A stretch of DNA of 64,000 bases from Anaerococcus prevotii DSM 20548 (GCF_000024105.1 NC_013171.1:186001-250000), one strand, 5' to 3'. Numbered from the stretch's first letter, positions 43,800 through 56,540 are shown. A program made the numbers and translations. The notes: generated from the letters alone by a model not told the origin.

Positions 43800-45848
43800 A
43801 TGAAAAATTATGACACATCAAAAATCAGAAATTTAGCTTTAGTCGGTCACTCCAAAGCAGGTAAGACCTCTCTGACAGAATCACTATTATTTAAAACTGG
43901 TGTGATCGATAAAAAGGGAAAGGTTGAAGAAGGGACAACTGTTTCGGATTATGAAACACAAGAGAAAAAGAGAAATATTTCCCTCCAAACTTCAATCGTT
44001 CCAATCGAATATGATGATTTCAAGATTAATTTTATAGATTCTCCTGGATTTTTCGATTTTGAAGGTGAAGTTTTGCAAGCCCTAAGAGCAGCAGAATCAG
44101 CACTTTTTGTTATAGATGGAGAAAATGGTATAGAAGTAGGAACTGAAAAATATTGGAAATACACCCAAGAGATCAACCTACCTTCTATAATTTTCGTAAA
44201 TAAATTAGACAAAGAAAACGCCAACTTCAACAAGGTTGTTTCAGATCTTCATATAGAATTTGGCAAGAAGATTATCCCTCTAACCTTGATGTTAGGTGAA
44301 GGAGAAGACTTCGAAGGAATTATCGATGTAATCGAGAAAAAAGCCTACACTTATGAAAATGACGAGAAAAAGGAAGTAGATATTCCTGAAATAAGAATGG
44401 CAGAGGTTGAAGAAGTCTACAACCAAGTTATAGAAGCTGTTGCAGAATCAGACGATAGCCTCATGGAGAAATTCTTTGAGGGAGAAGAATTCTCAGAAGA
44501 AGAATTCATGAAGGGTCTATCCAAGGCGATACTCGAAGGAGATGTAGTTCCTCTAATAGCAGGTTCTAGCGAAAAACAAATCGGCCTAACTTCACTTCTT
44601 GACTGCATAGTAAAATACATGCCAGCAATTGATGATGAGGCAGCAAATATAGGCTACAGGGTAAAAGAAGGCTATGAAGCATTCGAACCAAAGGAAGATG
44701 CACCTTTCTCTGCTGTAGTATTTAAGACAATAGCAGATCCATTTGTAGGTAAGATTTCTATCTTTAAAGTCCTATCAGGAACTATAAATAAAGACGACAA
44801 GATATATAATGTAAGTAAGGACGTGGAAGAGAAAGTAGCAAATCTCTTTGTCCTTAGAGGTAAGGAACAAATAAAGGTAGATAAGCTAGTAGCAGGAGAT
44901 ATAGGAGCCTTCTCTAAGGTAGATTCTGCATCAACTGGTGACAGCTTAGCTACTAAGGAAAACAAAATAGAATATAAGAGAATCAAATATCCACAACCAG
45001 TTTTATTCTTCGCTATCAAGGCCCTAAGTAAAAATGATGAGGATAAGATTTCAGAAGCCTTACAAAAACTTGCCGAAGAAGATCCAACCTTCAAGGAAGA
45101 AAGAAATCAAGAGACAAGCCAATCTATCCTATCAGGACTGGGTAATGTTCAACTAGAAGTGTTGATGGATAAACTAAAAGATAACTATTCAGTAAACACA
45201 GAAGTTGTAGAATACAAGATACCTTATAGGGAAACTATTAAGTCCAAATCAGATGTTCAAGGAAAACATAAGAAACAATCCGGTGGTGCAGGTCAATACG
45301 GAGATGTATTTATAAGATTTGAACCAGTTGATGAAGACTTCGTATTTGACGAAGAAGTATTCGGTGGAGCAGTTCCTAAAAACTACTTCCCAGCTGTAGA
45401 AAAAGGTCTAGTAGAATCCCTAGCAGAAGGACCACTAGGCGGCTATAAAGTTACTGGAATCAAGGCGACCTTATATGATGGATCCTACCACCCAGTAGAT
45501 TCAAATGAACAAGCCTTCAAAACTGCTGCAAAAATTGCTTTCAAGAAGGGTATAGAAGAAGCAGATCCTATTTTACTAGAACCTGTAATGAAACTTGAAA
45601 TAAATGTTCCAGATGCTAACATGGGTGATGTGATGGGCGATATGAACAAGAGACGTGGAAGAATCCTCGGTATGGAGCCACAAGCAGACGGAAGTCAAGT
45701 AATCCTTGCCGAAGCTCCACTAGCAGAAGTTCTAACTTATGCAATTGACCTTAGAAGTCAAACATCAGCACGTGGTTCATTCTCAATGGAATTTGTAAGA
45801 TACGAAGAAGTACCAAAAGAAATAACAGCAAAAGTATTAGAAAAATAA
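43800..45848 (+). CDS. EF-G paralog with altered G2/G3 motifs
   Basis: A 682-residue translation-factor-like GTPase with all five EF-G domains. Domain IV is well kept (QSGGAGQYGDVFIRFEP). The P-loop is GHSKAGKT (16-23) and NKLD is present, but G3 reads DSPGF in place of DTPGH, so the histidine needed for GTP hydrolysis is lacking, and switch I reads RNIS in place of RGIT. A similar EF-G2 in Bacteroides is reported to work without GTPase activity under carbon starvation. The normal EF-G gene must be elsewhere. A branching-enzyme gene follows after 28 bp. Confidence 0.9.
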   Translation: MKNYDTSKIRNLALVGHSKAGKTSLTESLLFKTGVIDKKGKVEEGTTVSDYETQEKKRNISLQTSIVPIEYDDFKINFIDSPGFFDFEGEVLQALRAAESALFVIDGENGIEVGTEKYWKYTQEINLPSIIFVNKLDKENANFNKVVSDLHIEFGKKIIPLTLMLGEGEDFEGIIDVIEKKAYTYENDEKKEVDIPEIRMAEVEEVYNQVIEAVAESDDSLMEKFFEGEEFSEEEFMKGLSKAILEGDVVPLIAGSSEKQIGLTSLLDCIVKYMPAIDDEAANIGYRVKEGYEAFEPKEDAPFSAVVFKTIADPFVGKISIFKVLSGTINKDDKIYNVSKDVEEKVANLFVLRGKEQIKVDKLVAGDIGAFSKVDSASTGDSLATKENKIEYKRIKYPQPVLFFAIKALSKNDEDKISEALQKLAEEDPTFKEERNQETSQSILSGLGNVQLEVLMDKLKDNYSVNTEVVEYKIPYRETIKSKSDVQGKHKKQSGGAGQYGDVFIRFEPVDEDFVFDEEVFGGAVPKNYFPAVEKGLVESLAEGPLGGYKVTGIKATLYDGSYHPVDSNEQAFKTAAKIAFKKGIEEADPILLEPVMKLEINVPDANMGDVMGDMNKRRGRILGMEPQADGSQVILAEAPLAEVLTYAIDLRSQTSARGSFSMEFVRYEEVPKEITAKVLEK

Positions 45849-45876
45849 TTATAGAAAAGAAAGTAAGGAGTATGCT

Positions 45877-47865
45877 ATGGCAAAGTGGGAAATGTTAAAT
45901 ATAGATCCTTGGCTTAAAGATTACGAAAATGATATTAATTTGAGGATGGAATCTTACGAAAGGCAAAAAGAAAAACTTTTAGGAGATAGAAAAAGACTCG
46001 CCGAATTTGCCAACGCACACAACTATTACGGCTTTCACAAGACAAAAACTGGCTGGATATATAGGGAATGGGCTCCTAATGCAGATGGTCTCTATCTTAT
46101 AGGTGACTTTAATGGATGGGACAGACGCTCCCATCCTCTCACAAAAATAAATGACGAAGATTGGGAAATCGAGATAAAAGGAATCAGGACTCTCCCTCAC
46201 AAATCAAGAATCAAGGTCTTGGTAGATGCAAATGGAGCCATAAGAGATAGGATTCCTTTGTATGCTACTAGAGTTGAGAGAAACGAAGATCTTGACTATG
46301 CAGCCCTTATCCAAAATCCTAGGAAGAAATTCAAATGGGAAGATGATGACTTCAAAATCCAAAAAGACGATCTTTTGATATATGAAGCCCATATAGGAAT
46401 GGCTGGAGAAGAAGGCAAGGTTTCTTCTTACAAGGAATTTGAGAAAAATGTCCTCCCAAGAATTAAAAAGGATGGATACAATACAATCCAACTTATGGCT
46501 ATAGCAGAACACCCTTACTATGGGTCTTTTGGCTATCAGGTATCAAACTTCTTTGCGCCAAGCTCCTGGTATGGAGAAAATGACGAATTAAAGTCACTAA
46601 TAAATGCCTGCCACAAGGAAGGCATCAATGTGATAATGGACTTGGTTCATTCCCACTCTGTAAAAAATACAGCTGAAGGCATCAATGAATTTGATGGAAC
46701 AAGCTTCCAGTTCTTCCACGATGGGGATGAAGGAAATCACCCTGATTGGGATTCCAAATTATTTGACTACAAGAAACCTGGAGTCTGTCATTTTCTTCTA
46801 TCAAATATAAAATATTGGCTAGAGGAATACCATTTCGATGGATTTAGATTTGATGGTGTAACTTCTATGATTTACAAAGATCACGGAAGAGGAGAAGCCT
46901 TCGACTCATACTCTAAATACTTCTCCATGAACACGGATATAGAAGCCCTAAACTACTTGCAGCTTGCTAATGAACTCATAAGAGAAATTAAAAAAGATGC
47001 CATAACAATAGCAGAAGATATGAGCGGTATGCCAGGAATGTGTCTTCCTATAGAATACGGCGGAATAGGCTTTGACTATAGGCTTGCTATGGGCATGCCG
47101 GATTTCTGGGAGAAATCTCTAGAAAAACGAGACGAAGATTGGGACCTATCTAAGATGTGGTATGAACTATCAACTCACAGACCAGAAGAAAAGAGAGTAT
47201 CCTACGTAGAAAGCCACGACCAGGCTCTAGTAGGATCAAAGACTACAATATTTAGGCTAGCCGATCAAGAAATGTATTGGAATATGAGAAAAGATGACCA
47301 TAACATGATTATCGATAGGGCCATAGCTCTTCACAAGATGATAAGATGGATTACAATATCCATGGGAGCTGATGCTTATCTTAACTTTATGGGTAACGAA
47401 TTCGGCCATCCTGAATGGATTGACTTTCCACGAGAGGGAAACGGATATTCCTACCATTATGCTAGACGTCAATGGTCTCTAGCTGATTCTAAAGACTTAA
47501 AATATCAATTTTTAAACAATTTCGACAATGCTATGATAGGATTTTCTAAGGAAAATGATCAACTAGCCAACGAGACATACAGATTGTGGATAGATAATGA
47601 TAGAAAAATCATAGCCTTTAGAAACAAGGATATAGTATATATCTTTAACTTCCACCCAGAAAACTCCTACGAATCCTTCCAATTGCCAATCCACGATATA
47701 GGAGAATTTAAGGTTTTTATGGATACAGACGAAGGAAGATTTGGAGGGTTTGACAGGATAAGTCACGACTTTACCTATCAGACAGAAAAGCTTTCTGGAA
47801 CTGACTATGACGGTATCAAGATCTACATCCCATCAAGAACAGGTCTTGCCTTAAAGAAGATATGA
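45877..47865 (+). CDS. 1,4-alpha-glucan branching enzyme, eukaryotic-type (GH13_8)
   Basis: A 662-residue enzyme. The N-terminal CBM48 domain has YREWAPNADGLYLIGDFNGW, close to eukaryotic branching enzyme. The GH13 barrel shows FDGFRFDGVTSM (nucleophile Asp, about 325), ITIAEDMSGMPG (acid/base Glu, about 380) and YVESHDQALVGSKT (Asp about 446, as in the eukaryotic ESHDQALVGDKT). Introduces alpha-1,6 branches in glycogen. No glgA, glgC or glgP lies in the window. Co-transcribed with the EF-G paralog. Confidence 0.9.
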   Translation: MAKWEMLNIDPWLKDYENDINLRMESYERQKEKLLGDRKRLAEFANAHNYYGFHKTKTGWIYREWAPNADGLYLIGDFNGWDRRSHPLTKINDEDWEIEIKGIRTLPHKSRIKVLVDANGAIRDRIPLYATRVERNEDLDYAALIQNPRKKFKWEDDDFKIQKDDLLIYEAHIGMAGEEGKVSSYKEFEKNVLPRIKKDGYNTIQLMAIAEHPYYGSFGYQVSNFFAPSSWYGENDELKSLINACHKEGINVIMDLVHSHSVKNTAEGINEFDGTSFQFFHDGDEGNHPDWDSKLFDYKKPGVCHFLLSNIKYWLEEYHFDGFRFDGVTSMIYKDHGRGEAFDSYSKYFSMNTDIEALNYLQLANELIREIKKDAITIAEDMSGMPGMCLPIEYGGIGFDYRLAMGMPDFWEKSLEKRDEDWDLSKMWYELSTHRPEEKRVSYVESHDQALVGSKTTIFRLADQEMYWNMRKDDHNMIIDRAIALHKMIRWITISMGADAYLNFMGNEFGHPEWIDFPREGNGYSYHYARRQWSLADSKDLKYQFLNNFDNAMIGFSKENDQLANETYRLWIDNDRKIIAFRNKDIVYIFNFHPENSYESFQLPIHDIGEFKVFMDTDEGRFGGFDRISHDFTYQTEKLSGTDYDGIKIYIPSRTGLALKKI

Positions 47866-48383
47866 CAAAGATAATATGCTTAGGCGATTCATTCACACAA
47901 GGCTATCTTGTAGAAGATAAAAACTATACCCGCTTTCTCGAGAAAGCGGGCTTTCTAGTTAGAAACCTAGGTGTTAATGGATCAACAACGGAGGAAATGT
48001 TAGCAAGGTACAAAAGATTTAAGGTGGAAGAAGATGATGATATATTAGTGGTGTTTGGTGGGACTAATGACTTTTTGAATGGAATATCTGCAGAGTTTGC
48101 CTATAAAAATCTAAAAAGTATACTAGATATGTCGAATGTTTCAAAAAAAGTTCTGATAATCCCTAGTTATGTAGAAGAGGAAAGCATATTTCCAGCCTAC
48201 AAAATGACCAACGATAAAATAGACTTACTCTATGAGATTTTCAAAGAAGATTTATCACATAGGAAGGATACTTATATGATAGATGCAAGGAAGGTCCAAG
48301 GAAGATTTATTGACGGCATACATTTAGCTAGTGATTTTCATGAAAAATTAACGGAAGAGATATTAAGGATAATAAATGATTGA
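47862..48383 (+). CDS. SGNH/GDSL-family hydrolase
   Basis: A 173-residue esterase/lipase-like protein. GDSFTQGYLVED (block I with the nucleophile Ser), NLGVNGSTTEEM (block II Gly), VVFGGTNDF (block III Asn) and DGIHLASDFHEKLTE (block V with Asp and His) complete the catalytic set. No signal peptide, so cytosolic. Overlaps the branching-enzyme stop by 4 bp. Substrate unknown; deacetylation of a sugar or lipid is typical. Confidence 0.87.
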   Translation: MTKIICLGDSFTQGYLVEDKNYTRFLEKAGFLVRNLGVNGSTTEEMLARYKRFKVEEDDDILVVFGGTNDFLNGISAEFAYKNLKSILDMSNVSKKVLIIPSYVEEESIFPAYKMTNDKIDLLYEIFKEDLSHRKDTYMIDARKVQGRFIDGIHLASDFHEKLTEEILRIIND

Positions 48384-49227
48384 TCAAATAGAAGATACAC
48401 AAGTCGTAAGAGATTTGATGAAAAACAAGATAATATTCACTCTTGTAGCCATAGCCATAATATTTATAGCTAGTAAGCTTATATTAAATATCCTAAGAAG
48501 ATTGATTAATAAGTTGCTAGATGGTAAAGCAGTGCAAAAATCATCTCTTAATCAAAACAAGGTAAACACCATATCAAGTGCCATATACTCTGTCGTAAGA
48601 GTAGTGATAATATTCATAGCAATAACCCTAATACTAGACGTATTTGGGATAAATACTTCAACCCTCATAGCTACAGCAGGAGTTGGAGGTGTGGCGATAG
48701 CCTTAGGAACCCAAACTGTCATCGAAGATTTCATAAAAGGAATCCTAATAATAGTAGATGATAAGATAAGAGTAGGAGAATGGATAAAAGTAGCGGGGAT
48801 TGAAGGAGAAGTTGAAGATATAGACTTTAGAGTAACCAAGGTAAGGGACTTTAACGGCTCACTTCATATAATACCAAACTCACAAATAACAAGCGTCCAA
48901 AACTTCAATAGAGGAGAAATGATTGCTGATACAACATTTTCAGTATCCTACGATACACCCTTAGATGAAATAAAAGAGATGGTTGACGATATCAGCAAGA
49001 AGCTCTTAGACAAAGAAGAAAATAAGGACTTATTTATAGAGAGATTTAAGATATTTGAGATAAATTCTCTAGAAGCCTTCTCTTATAAGGTGAGAATTAC
49101 TGCAACAGTAAAAGATGGTGAGCAATGGCAAATAGGAAGACAGGCTCGCGAGATGATAAAATACGAAATGGAAAAAAGAAAAATAAAAAGTGCCCTAGTG
49201 GAGTATGAAGAAAATGAAGAAATATAA
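48376..49227 (+). CDS. MscS-family small-conductance mechanosensitive channel
   Basis: A 283-residue membrane protein with transmembrane helices at about 17-37, 65-88 and the pore-lining TM3 (GVGGVAIALGTQTVIEDFIKG, about 104-124). The beta domain (DDKIRVGEWIKVAGIEGEVEDI, then FNGSLHIIPNSQI) matches MscS. It releases solutes on hypo-osmotic shock. Overlaps the SGNH gene by 8 bp and the DUF951 gene by 23 bp. Confidence 0.93.
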   Translation: MIDQIEDTQVVRDLMKNKIIFTLVAIAIIFIASKLILNILRRLINKLLDGKAVQKSSLNQNKVNTISSAIYSVVRVVIIFIAITLILDVFGINTSTLIATAGVGGVAIALGTQTVIEDFIKGILIIVDDKIRVGEWIKVAGIEGEVEDIDFRVTKVRDFNGSLHIIPNSQITSVQNFNRGEMIADTTFSVSYDTPLDEIKEMVDDISKKLLDKEENKDLFIERFKIFEINSLEAFSYKVRITATVKDGEQWQIGRQAREMIKYEMEKRKIKSALVEYEENEEI

Positions 49228-49441
49228 AGTAGATGATATAGTAAGCCTAAAGAAAGGTCATCCATGCGGAGAAAATTTATGGCAAATCCAAAGAATGGGA
49301 GCAGACATAAAACTAAAATGTCTAGGATGCGATAAAAATATATGGATGAAAAGATTAGACTTTGACAAAAAAATAAGAAAAATAAAAGATAAAGATGGAA
49401 AGATGGTAGCCATAGTCAACTACAATCCTGAAGAAGAATAA
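49205..49441 (+). CDS. DUF951 protein (YyzM-like)
   Basis: A 78-residue protein. SLKKGHPCGENLWQIQRMGADIKLKCLGC is split as VSLKKGHPCGENLW and MGADIKLKCLGC, the DUF951 signature with two Cys near residues 39-42 and one in HPCG; possibly binds zinc. In Firmicutes it sits behind mscS genes, as here. Start at ATG 49205 or ATG 49214. Function not known. Confidence 0.88.
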   Translation: MKKMKKYKVDDIVSLKKGHPCGENLWQIQRMGADIKLKCLGCDKNIWMKRLDFDKKIRKIKDKDGKMVAIVNYNPEEE

Positions 49442-49445
49442 GTAA

Positions 49446-49480
49446 AAATCGCTGTTTAAAAGAAATCGGCGATTTTTTTA
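49446..49480 (+). terminator. Intrinsic terminator
   Basis: AAATCGC (49446-49452) pairs with GCGATTT (49469-49475), followed by further T residues. It separates the protein genes from the rRNA operon. Confidence 0.75.
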
Positions 49481-49489
49481 ATAAAAAAT

Positions 49490-49518
49490 TTGACAAAAAG
49501 AAAATAAGCGTGTATCAT
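49490..49518 (+). promoter_or_regulatory. rRNA operon promoter P1
   Basis: TTGACA at 49490-49495, 17-bp spacer, TATCAT at 49513-49518. Upstream A/T-rich bases could act as UP element. Confidence 0.8.
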
Positions 49519-49584
49519 ATTAATTGTCATTCGGGAGATGGCAAGCGAGAAAAGCTGAATTAAATAAAAAAATTCAAAAAAAGC

Positions 49585-49613
49585 TTGACAAAAGAAAATG
49601 ACCGTGGTACTAT
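49585..49613 (+). promoter_or_regulatory. rRNA operon promoter P2
   Basis: TTGACA at 49585-49590, 17-bp spacer, TACTAT at 49608-49613. Tandem promoters 95 bp apart are typical of rRNA operons. Confidence 0.82.
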
Positions 49614-49656
49614 ATAAGAGTCAACGCGGTAAGCGAATGACATGAACCTTAAAAAA

Positions 49657-49669
49657 TTAATATCAACGA
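49657..49669 (+). other. 16S processing stalk, 5' arm (partner 51423-51435)
   Basis: TTAATATCAACGA here is perfectly complementary to TCGTTGATATTAA at 51423-51435. The 13-bp helix brackets the 16S gene and is the expected RNase III site for pre-16S. Confidence 0.8.
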
Positions 49670-49843
49670 TCTATATAACTTTTAGTTATATAAGATATAA
49701 ACGAAAACAACTAAAACCTTTAGTTAATTTCTTTATATAACAATGATTCTTGTCGAAAGATAAGGACAAAATTTAAATCACGCATTTGATATAAGTCAGA
49801 TGTAAATGAAAGAGTCTTGATCAGAGATTCTCATAACAAACTA

Positions 49844-51376
<1,533 letters not shown>

Positions 51377-51422
51377 ATGAGAAGCTGATACGTCAGCTTC
51401 TCACACGGAAAAGAAATAAAGG

Positions 51423-51435
51423 TCGTTGATATTAA
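51423..51435 (+). other. 16S processing stalk, 3' arm
   Basis: TCGTTGATATTAA, the exact complement of 49657-49669; see the 5' arm. Confidence 0.8.
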
Positions 51436-51482
51436 AATATTAAGGTATCTAAAAAACTTAAATTAAAAATAACATAAAATAT

Positions 51483-51558
51483 GGGGATATAGCTCAGCTG
51501 GGAGAGCACCTGCCTTGCACGCAGGGGGTCAAGAGTTCGAATCTCTTTATCTCCACCA
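51483..51558 (+). tRNA. tRNA-Ala (TGC) in the 16S-23S spacer
   Basis: 76-nt cloverleaf with encoded CCA, anticodon loop CTTGCAC. A structured repeat (51561-51650) begins two bases behind it. Confidence 0.96.
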
Positions 51559-51560
51559 TA

Positions 51561-51650
51561 ATGACCTATCCCAATTTTGCAAAGCAAAATTGATGGAAGG
51601 TCAGACGTCGCGGCGTTTCAAATCTATGATTTGTCAGCAAGCCGACGAGT
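51561..51650 (+). repeat. tRNA-linked structured repeat, copy A
   Basis: A 90-nt element starting two bases after the CCA of tRNA-Ala. Helices: GACCT (51563-51567) with AGGTC (51598-51602), enclosing CAATTTTGC (51572-51580) with GCAAAATTG (51584-51592); CGTCG (51606-51610) with CGACG (51643-51647), enclosing CAAATC (51619-51624) with GATTTG (51628-51633). Linkers GCGGCGTTT and TCAGCAAG are identical in copy B at 55568. Pairing is kept by compensatory changes between the copies. I do not recognise the family. Confidence 0.75.
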
Positions 51651-51706
51651 TTGGCAAAAGATAGAGTCATTAGAAACTGAACCACTTAGCATAGCTAAGA
51701 TGAAAA

Positions 51707-51728
51707 CTAAATAGCAAAAAATATTTCC

Positions 51729-51735
<7 letters not shown>
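51707..51735 (+). other. 23S processing stalk, 5' arm (partner 54766-54794)
   Basis: CTAAATAGC..TATTTCCAGTCAAG pairs over 29 nt, with one mismatch, with the region 54766-54794 behind the 23S gene; the helix brackets 23S and contains its mature ends. Confidence 0.82.
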
Positions 51736-54765
<3,030 letters not shown>

Positions 54766-54772
<7 letters not shown>

Positions 54773-54794
54773 GGAAATATTTATTGCTATTTAG
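54766..54794 (+). other. 23S processing stalk, 3' arm
   Basis: Complement of 51707-51735 (CTTGACTGGAAATA... TTTAG); see the 5' arm. Confidence 0.82.
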
Positions 54795-54810
54795 AAGGTT
54801 CAAAAAAGTA

Positions 54811-54922
54811 TAGTGGCGATAGCGCTAGGGATACACCTGTTCCCATACCGAACACAGAAGTTAAGCCTAACAACGCCGATGGTACTCGGAGGGAAACCTC
54901 CCGGGAGACTAGGAAGCCGCTA
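54811..54922 (+). rRNA. 5S ribosomal RNA, copy 1
   Basis: Terminal stem TAGTGGC with GCCGCTA. Core ACACCTGTTCCCATACCGAA and GATGGTACT are typical of 5S. About 112 nt. Confidence 0.94.
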
Positions 54923-54940
54923 AACAAAAAATCTATAAGT

Positions 54941-54964
54941 GAGTCTCCCCTATAAGGGGAGGCT
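54941..54964 (+). other. Hairpin between the 5S genes
   Basis: CTCCCCT-ATA-AGGGGAG in the 67-bp spacer. No T-run, so a processing signal or a decayed terminator are both possible. Confidence 0.5.
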
Positions 54965-54989
54965 TGTGAAAGATTGTTAGCCTATAGTA

Positions 54990-55101
54990 TAGTTACGATA
55001 GCATGAGGGATACACCTGTTCCCATACCGAACACAGAAGTTAAGCCTCATAACGCCGATGGTACTCGGAGGGAAACCTCCCGGGAGACTAGGAAGTAGCT
55101 A
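54990..55101 (+). rRNA. 5S ribosomal RNA, copy 2
   Basis: Same core as copy 1, but terminal stem is TAGTTAC with GTAGCTA, i.e. paired changes on both strands. About 112 nt. Confidence 0.94.
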
Positions 55102-55132
55102 AACAAATATCTAAGCAAGTTAGATAAAAATG

Positions 55133-55161
55133 TTGACAGTGGTTGAGATAAATGTTATAAT
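55133..55161 (+). promoter_or_regulatory. Consensus promoter in front of the tRNA array
   Basis: TTGACA at 55133-55138, 17-bp spacer, TATAAT at 55156-55161: a perfect sigma-70/SigA consensus, with tRNA-Asn starting 14 bp after the -10. Confidence 0.85.
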
Positions 55162-55175
55162 TAAATCACTGTGAT

Positions 55176-55250
55176 GCTTAGGTAGCTCAATGGTGGAGCA
55201 CCCGGCTGTTAACCGGTAGGTTGTGGGTTCGAGTCCCACCCTGAGCGCCA
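55176..55250 (+). tRNA. tRNA-Asn (GTT)
   Basis: 75 nt with CCA, acceptor GCTTAGG/CCTGAGC, anticodon loop CTGTTAA. Confidence 0.96.
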
Positions 55251-55261
55251 ATTATTGATGC

Positions 55262-55350
55262 GCCGGGGTGGCGGAACTGGCAGACGCACAGGACTTAAAA
55301 TCCTGCGGTGGTTAAACACCGTATCGGTTCGATTCCGATTCTCGGCACCA
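55262..55350 (+). tRNA. tRNA-Leu (TAA)
   Basis: 89-nt class II tRNA with long variable arm, anticodon loop CTTAAAA, CCA encoded. Confidence 0.95.
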
Positions 55351-55374
55351 TTATTACCACTACTCTACAATTAA

Positions 55375-55451
<77 letters not shown>

Positions 55452-55490
55452 TTTTATTAAAAACAATTAAAGCATAATTGCAACAATTAT

Positions 55491-55565
55491 GGCCCTATGG
55501 TCAAGCGGTTAAGACACCACCCTTTCACGGTGGTATCCCGAGTTCGAATCTCGGTAGGGTCACCA
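55491..55565 (+). tRNA. tRNA-Glu (TTC)
   Basis: 75 nt, anticodon loop CTTTCAC, CCA encoded. Copy B of the tRNA-linked repeat starts two bases behind. Confidence 0.95.
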
Positions 55566-55567
55566 TC

Positions 55568-55661
55568 ATGACCTATCACAATTTGCGCAGCAAATTGATT
55601 GAAGGTCAGACATCGCGGCGTTTCAAAGTTACATAGTAACTTTGTCAGCAAGTCGATGAGT
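55568..55661 (+). repeat. tRNA-linked structured repeat, copy B
   Basis: A 94-nt relative of 51561-51650, placed two to three bases after the CCA of tRNA-Glu. Helices: GACCT with AGGTC, enclosing CAATTTGC-GCA-GCAAATTG wherein the stem is one pair shorter than in copy A; CATCG with CGATG (G-C in copy A became A-T here); CAAAGTTAC-ATA-GTAACTTTG, three pairs longer and changed on both strands. Unpaired linkers are the same as in copy A. Confidence 0.75.
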
Positions 55662-55694
55662 AAATAGAATTAATTCTCAATTAATTCTACTTTT

Positions 55695-55770
55695 GGAAGT
55701 ATAGCTCAGTTGGGAGAGCATCTGCCTTACAAGCAGGGGGTCACAGGTTCGAGCCCTGTTACTTCCACCA
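55695..55770 (+). tRNA. tRNA-Val (TAC)
   Basis: 76 nt, anticodon loop CTTACAA, CCA encoded. Confidence 0.96.
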
Positions 55771-55830
55771 TAATATTTAACAAATATTAGATATTACTGT
55801 AACTTACTTATCAATAAGTAGTTTGTTTAT

Positions 55831-55907
55831 GGCCTGGTAGTTCAGCTGGTTAGAATGCCGCCCTGTCACGGCGGAGGTCGTGAGTTCGAATCTCATCCAG
55901 GTCGCCA
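55831..55907 (+). tRNA. tRNA-Asp (GTC)
   Basis: 77 nt, anticodon loop CTGTCAC, CCA encoded. Confidence 0.96.
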
Positions 55908-55933
55908 TTTGGATTGCAATAGTGATCCAATAT

Positions 55934-56009
55934 GCTGATGTAGCTCAATTGGTAGAGCAATTGATTTGTAATCAATAGGTTGTAGGTTCAAGTCCTATCA
56001 TCAGCTCCA
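55934..56009 (+). tRNA. tRNA-Thr (TGT)
   Basis: 76 nt, anticodon loop TTTGTAA, CCA encoded. Confidence 0.96.
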
Positions 56010-56035
56010 ATAAGAATTTGGATAATTAAATATGT

Positions 56036-56121
56036 GGGGATGTTCCAGAGTTGGCCAAATGGGACGGACTGTAAATCCGTTAGCTTTGCTTTCAGTGGTT
56101 CGAATCCGCTCATCCCCACCA
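56036..56121 (+). tRNA. tRNA-Tyr (GTA)
   Basis: 86-nt class II tRNA, anticodon loop CTGTAAA, acceptor GGGGATG/CATCCCC, CCA encoded. Confidence 0.96.
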
Positions 56122-56136
56122 ACCTTTTACATCTTT

Positions 56137-56210
56137 GCGGGTGTAGCTCAGTGGTAGAGCCCCAGCCTTCCAAGCTGGTTGCGAGGGTTCGATTCCCTTC
56201 ACCCGCTCCA
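56137..56210 (+). tRNA. tRNA-Gly (TCC)
   Basis: 74 nt, anticodon loop CTTCCAA, acceptor GCGGGTG/CACCCGC, CCA encoded. Confidence 0.96.
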
Positions 56211-56211
56211 T

Positions 56212-56288
56212 GCGCCCTTAGCTCAGCTGGATAGAGCATCGGACTTCTAATCCGTGTGTCCCAGGTTCGAATCCTGGAGGGCGCGCCA
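56212..56288 (+). tRNA. tRNA-Arg (TCT)
   Basis: 77 nt, anticodon loop CTTCTAA, acceptor GCGCCCT/AGGGCGC, only one base behind tRNA-Gly. Confidence 0.96.
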
Positions 56289-56336
56289 AAGACAATTTCT
56301 AATAGAAAAGGTAAGAACTTAATTATAAAAAAAAGC

Positions 56337-56365
56337 TTGACGGCAGATTTAAGTTATGATATAAT
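56337..56365 (+). promoter_or_regulatory. Internal promoter before tRNA-Gln
   Basis: TTGACG at 56337-56342, 17-bp spacer, TATAAT at 56360-56365. The AAAAAGCTTGAC context resembles rRNA promoter P2. Confidence 0.75.
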
Positions 56366-56384
56366 TATACCGTGCTTTGAACGT

Positions 56385-56460
56385 TGGGATATAGCCAAGT
56401 CGGTAAGGCACCAGACTTTGACTCTGGTATGCGTAGGTTCGAGTCCTGCTATCCCAGCCA
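56385..56460 (+). tRNA. tRNA-Gln (TTG)
   Basis: 76 nt, anticodon loop CTTTGAC, CCA encoded. Confidence 0.95.
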
Positions 56461-56464
56461 ATAT

Positions 56465-56540
56465 GATCCATTAGCTCAGCCGGTAGAGCACCTGACTTTT
56501 AATCAGGGTGTCCGGAGTTCGAATCTCCGATGGGTCACCA
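56465..56540 (+). tRNA. tRNA-Lys (TTT)
   Basis: 76 nt, anticodon loop CTTTTAA, CCA encoded. Behind it, 56541-56610 holds two hairpins (CATCCC/GGGATG and CGTCGA/TCGACG) of unknown purpose. Confidence 0.96.

Noticed and set aside
51561-51728. A further tRNA (Ile) in the 16S-23S spacer
   Set aside because: No second cloverleaf could be formed; the space is taken by the structured repeat and the 23S processing arm.
54811-55101. CRISPR-like direct repeat suggested by the two 5S copies
   Set aside because: Only two units, each a full 5S rRNA; no CRISPR array or cas gene is present in the window.
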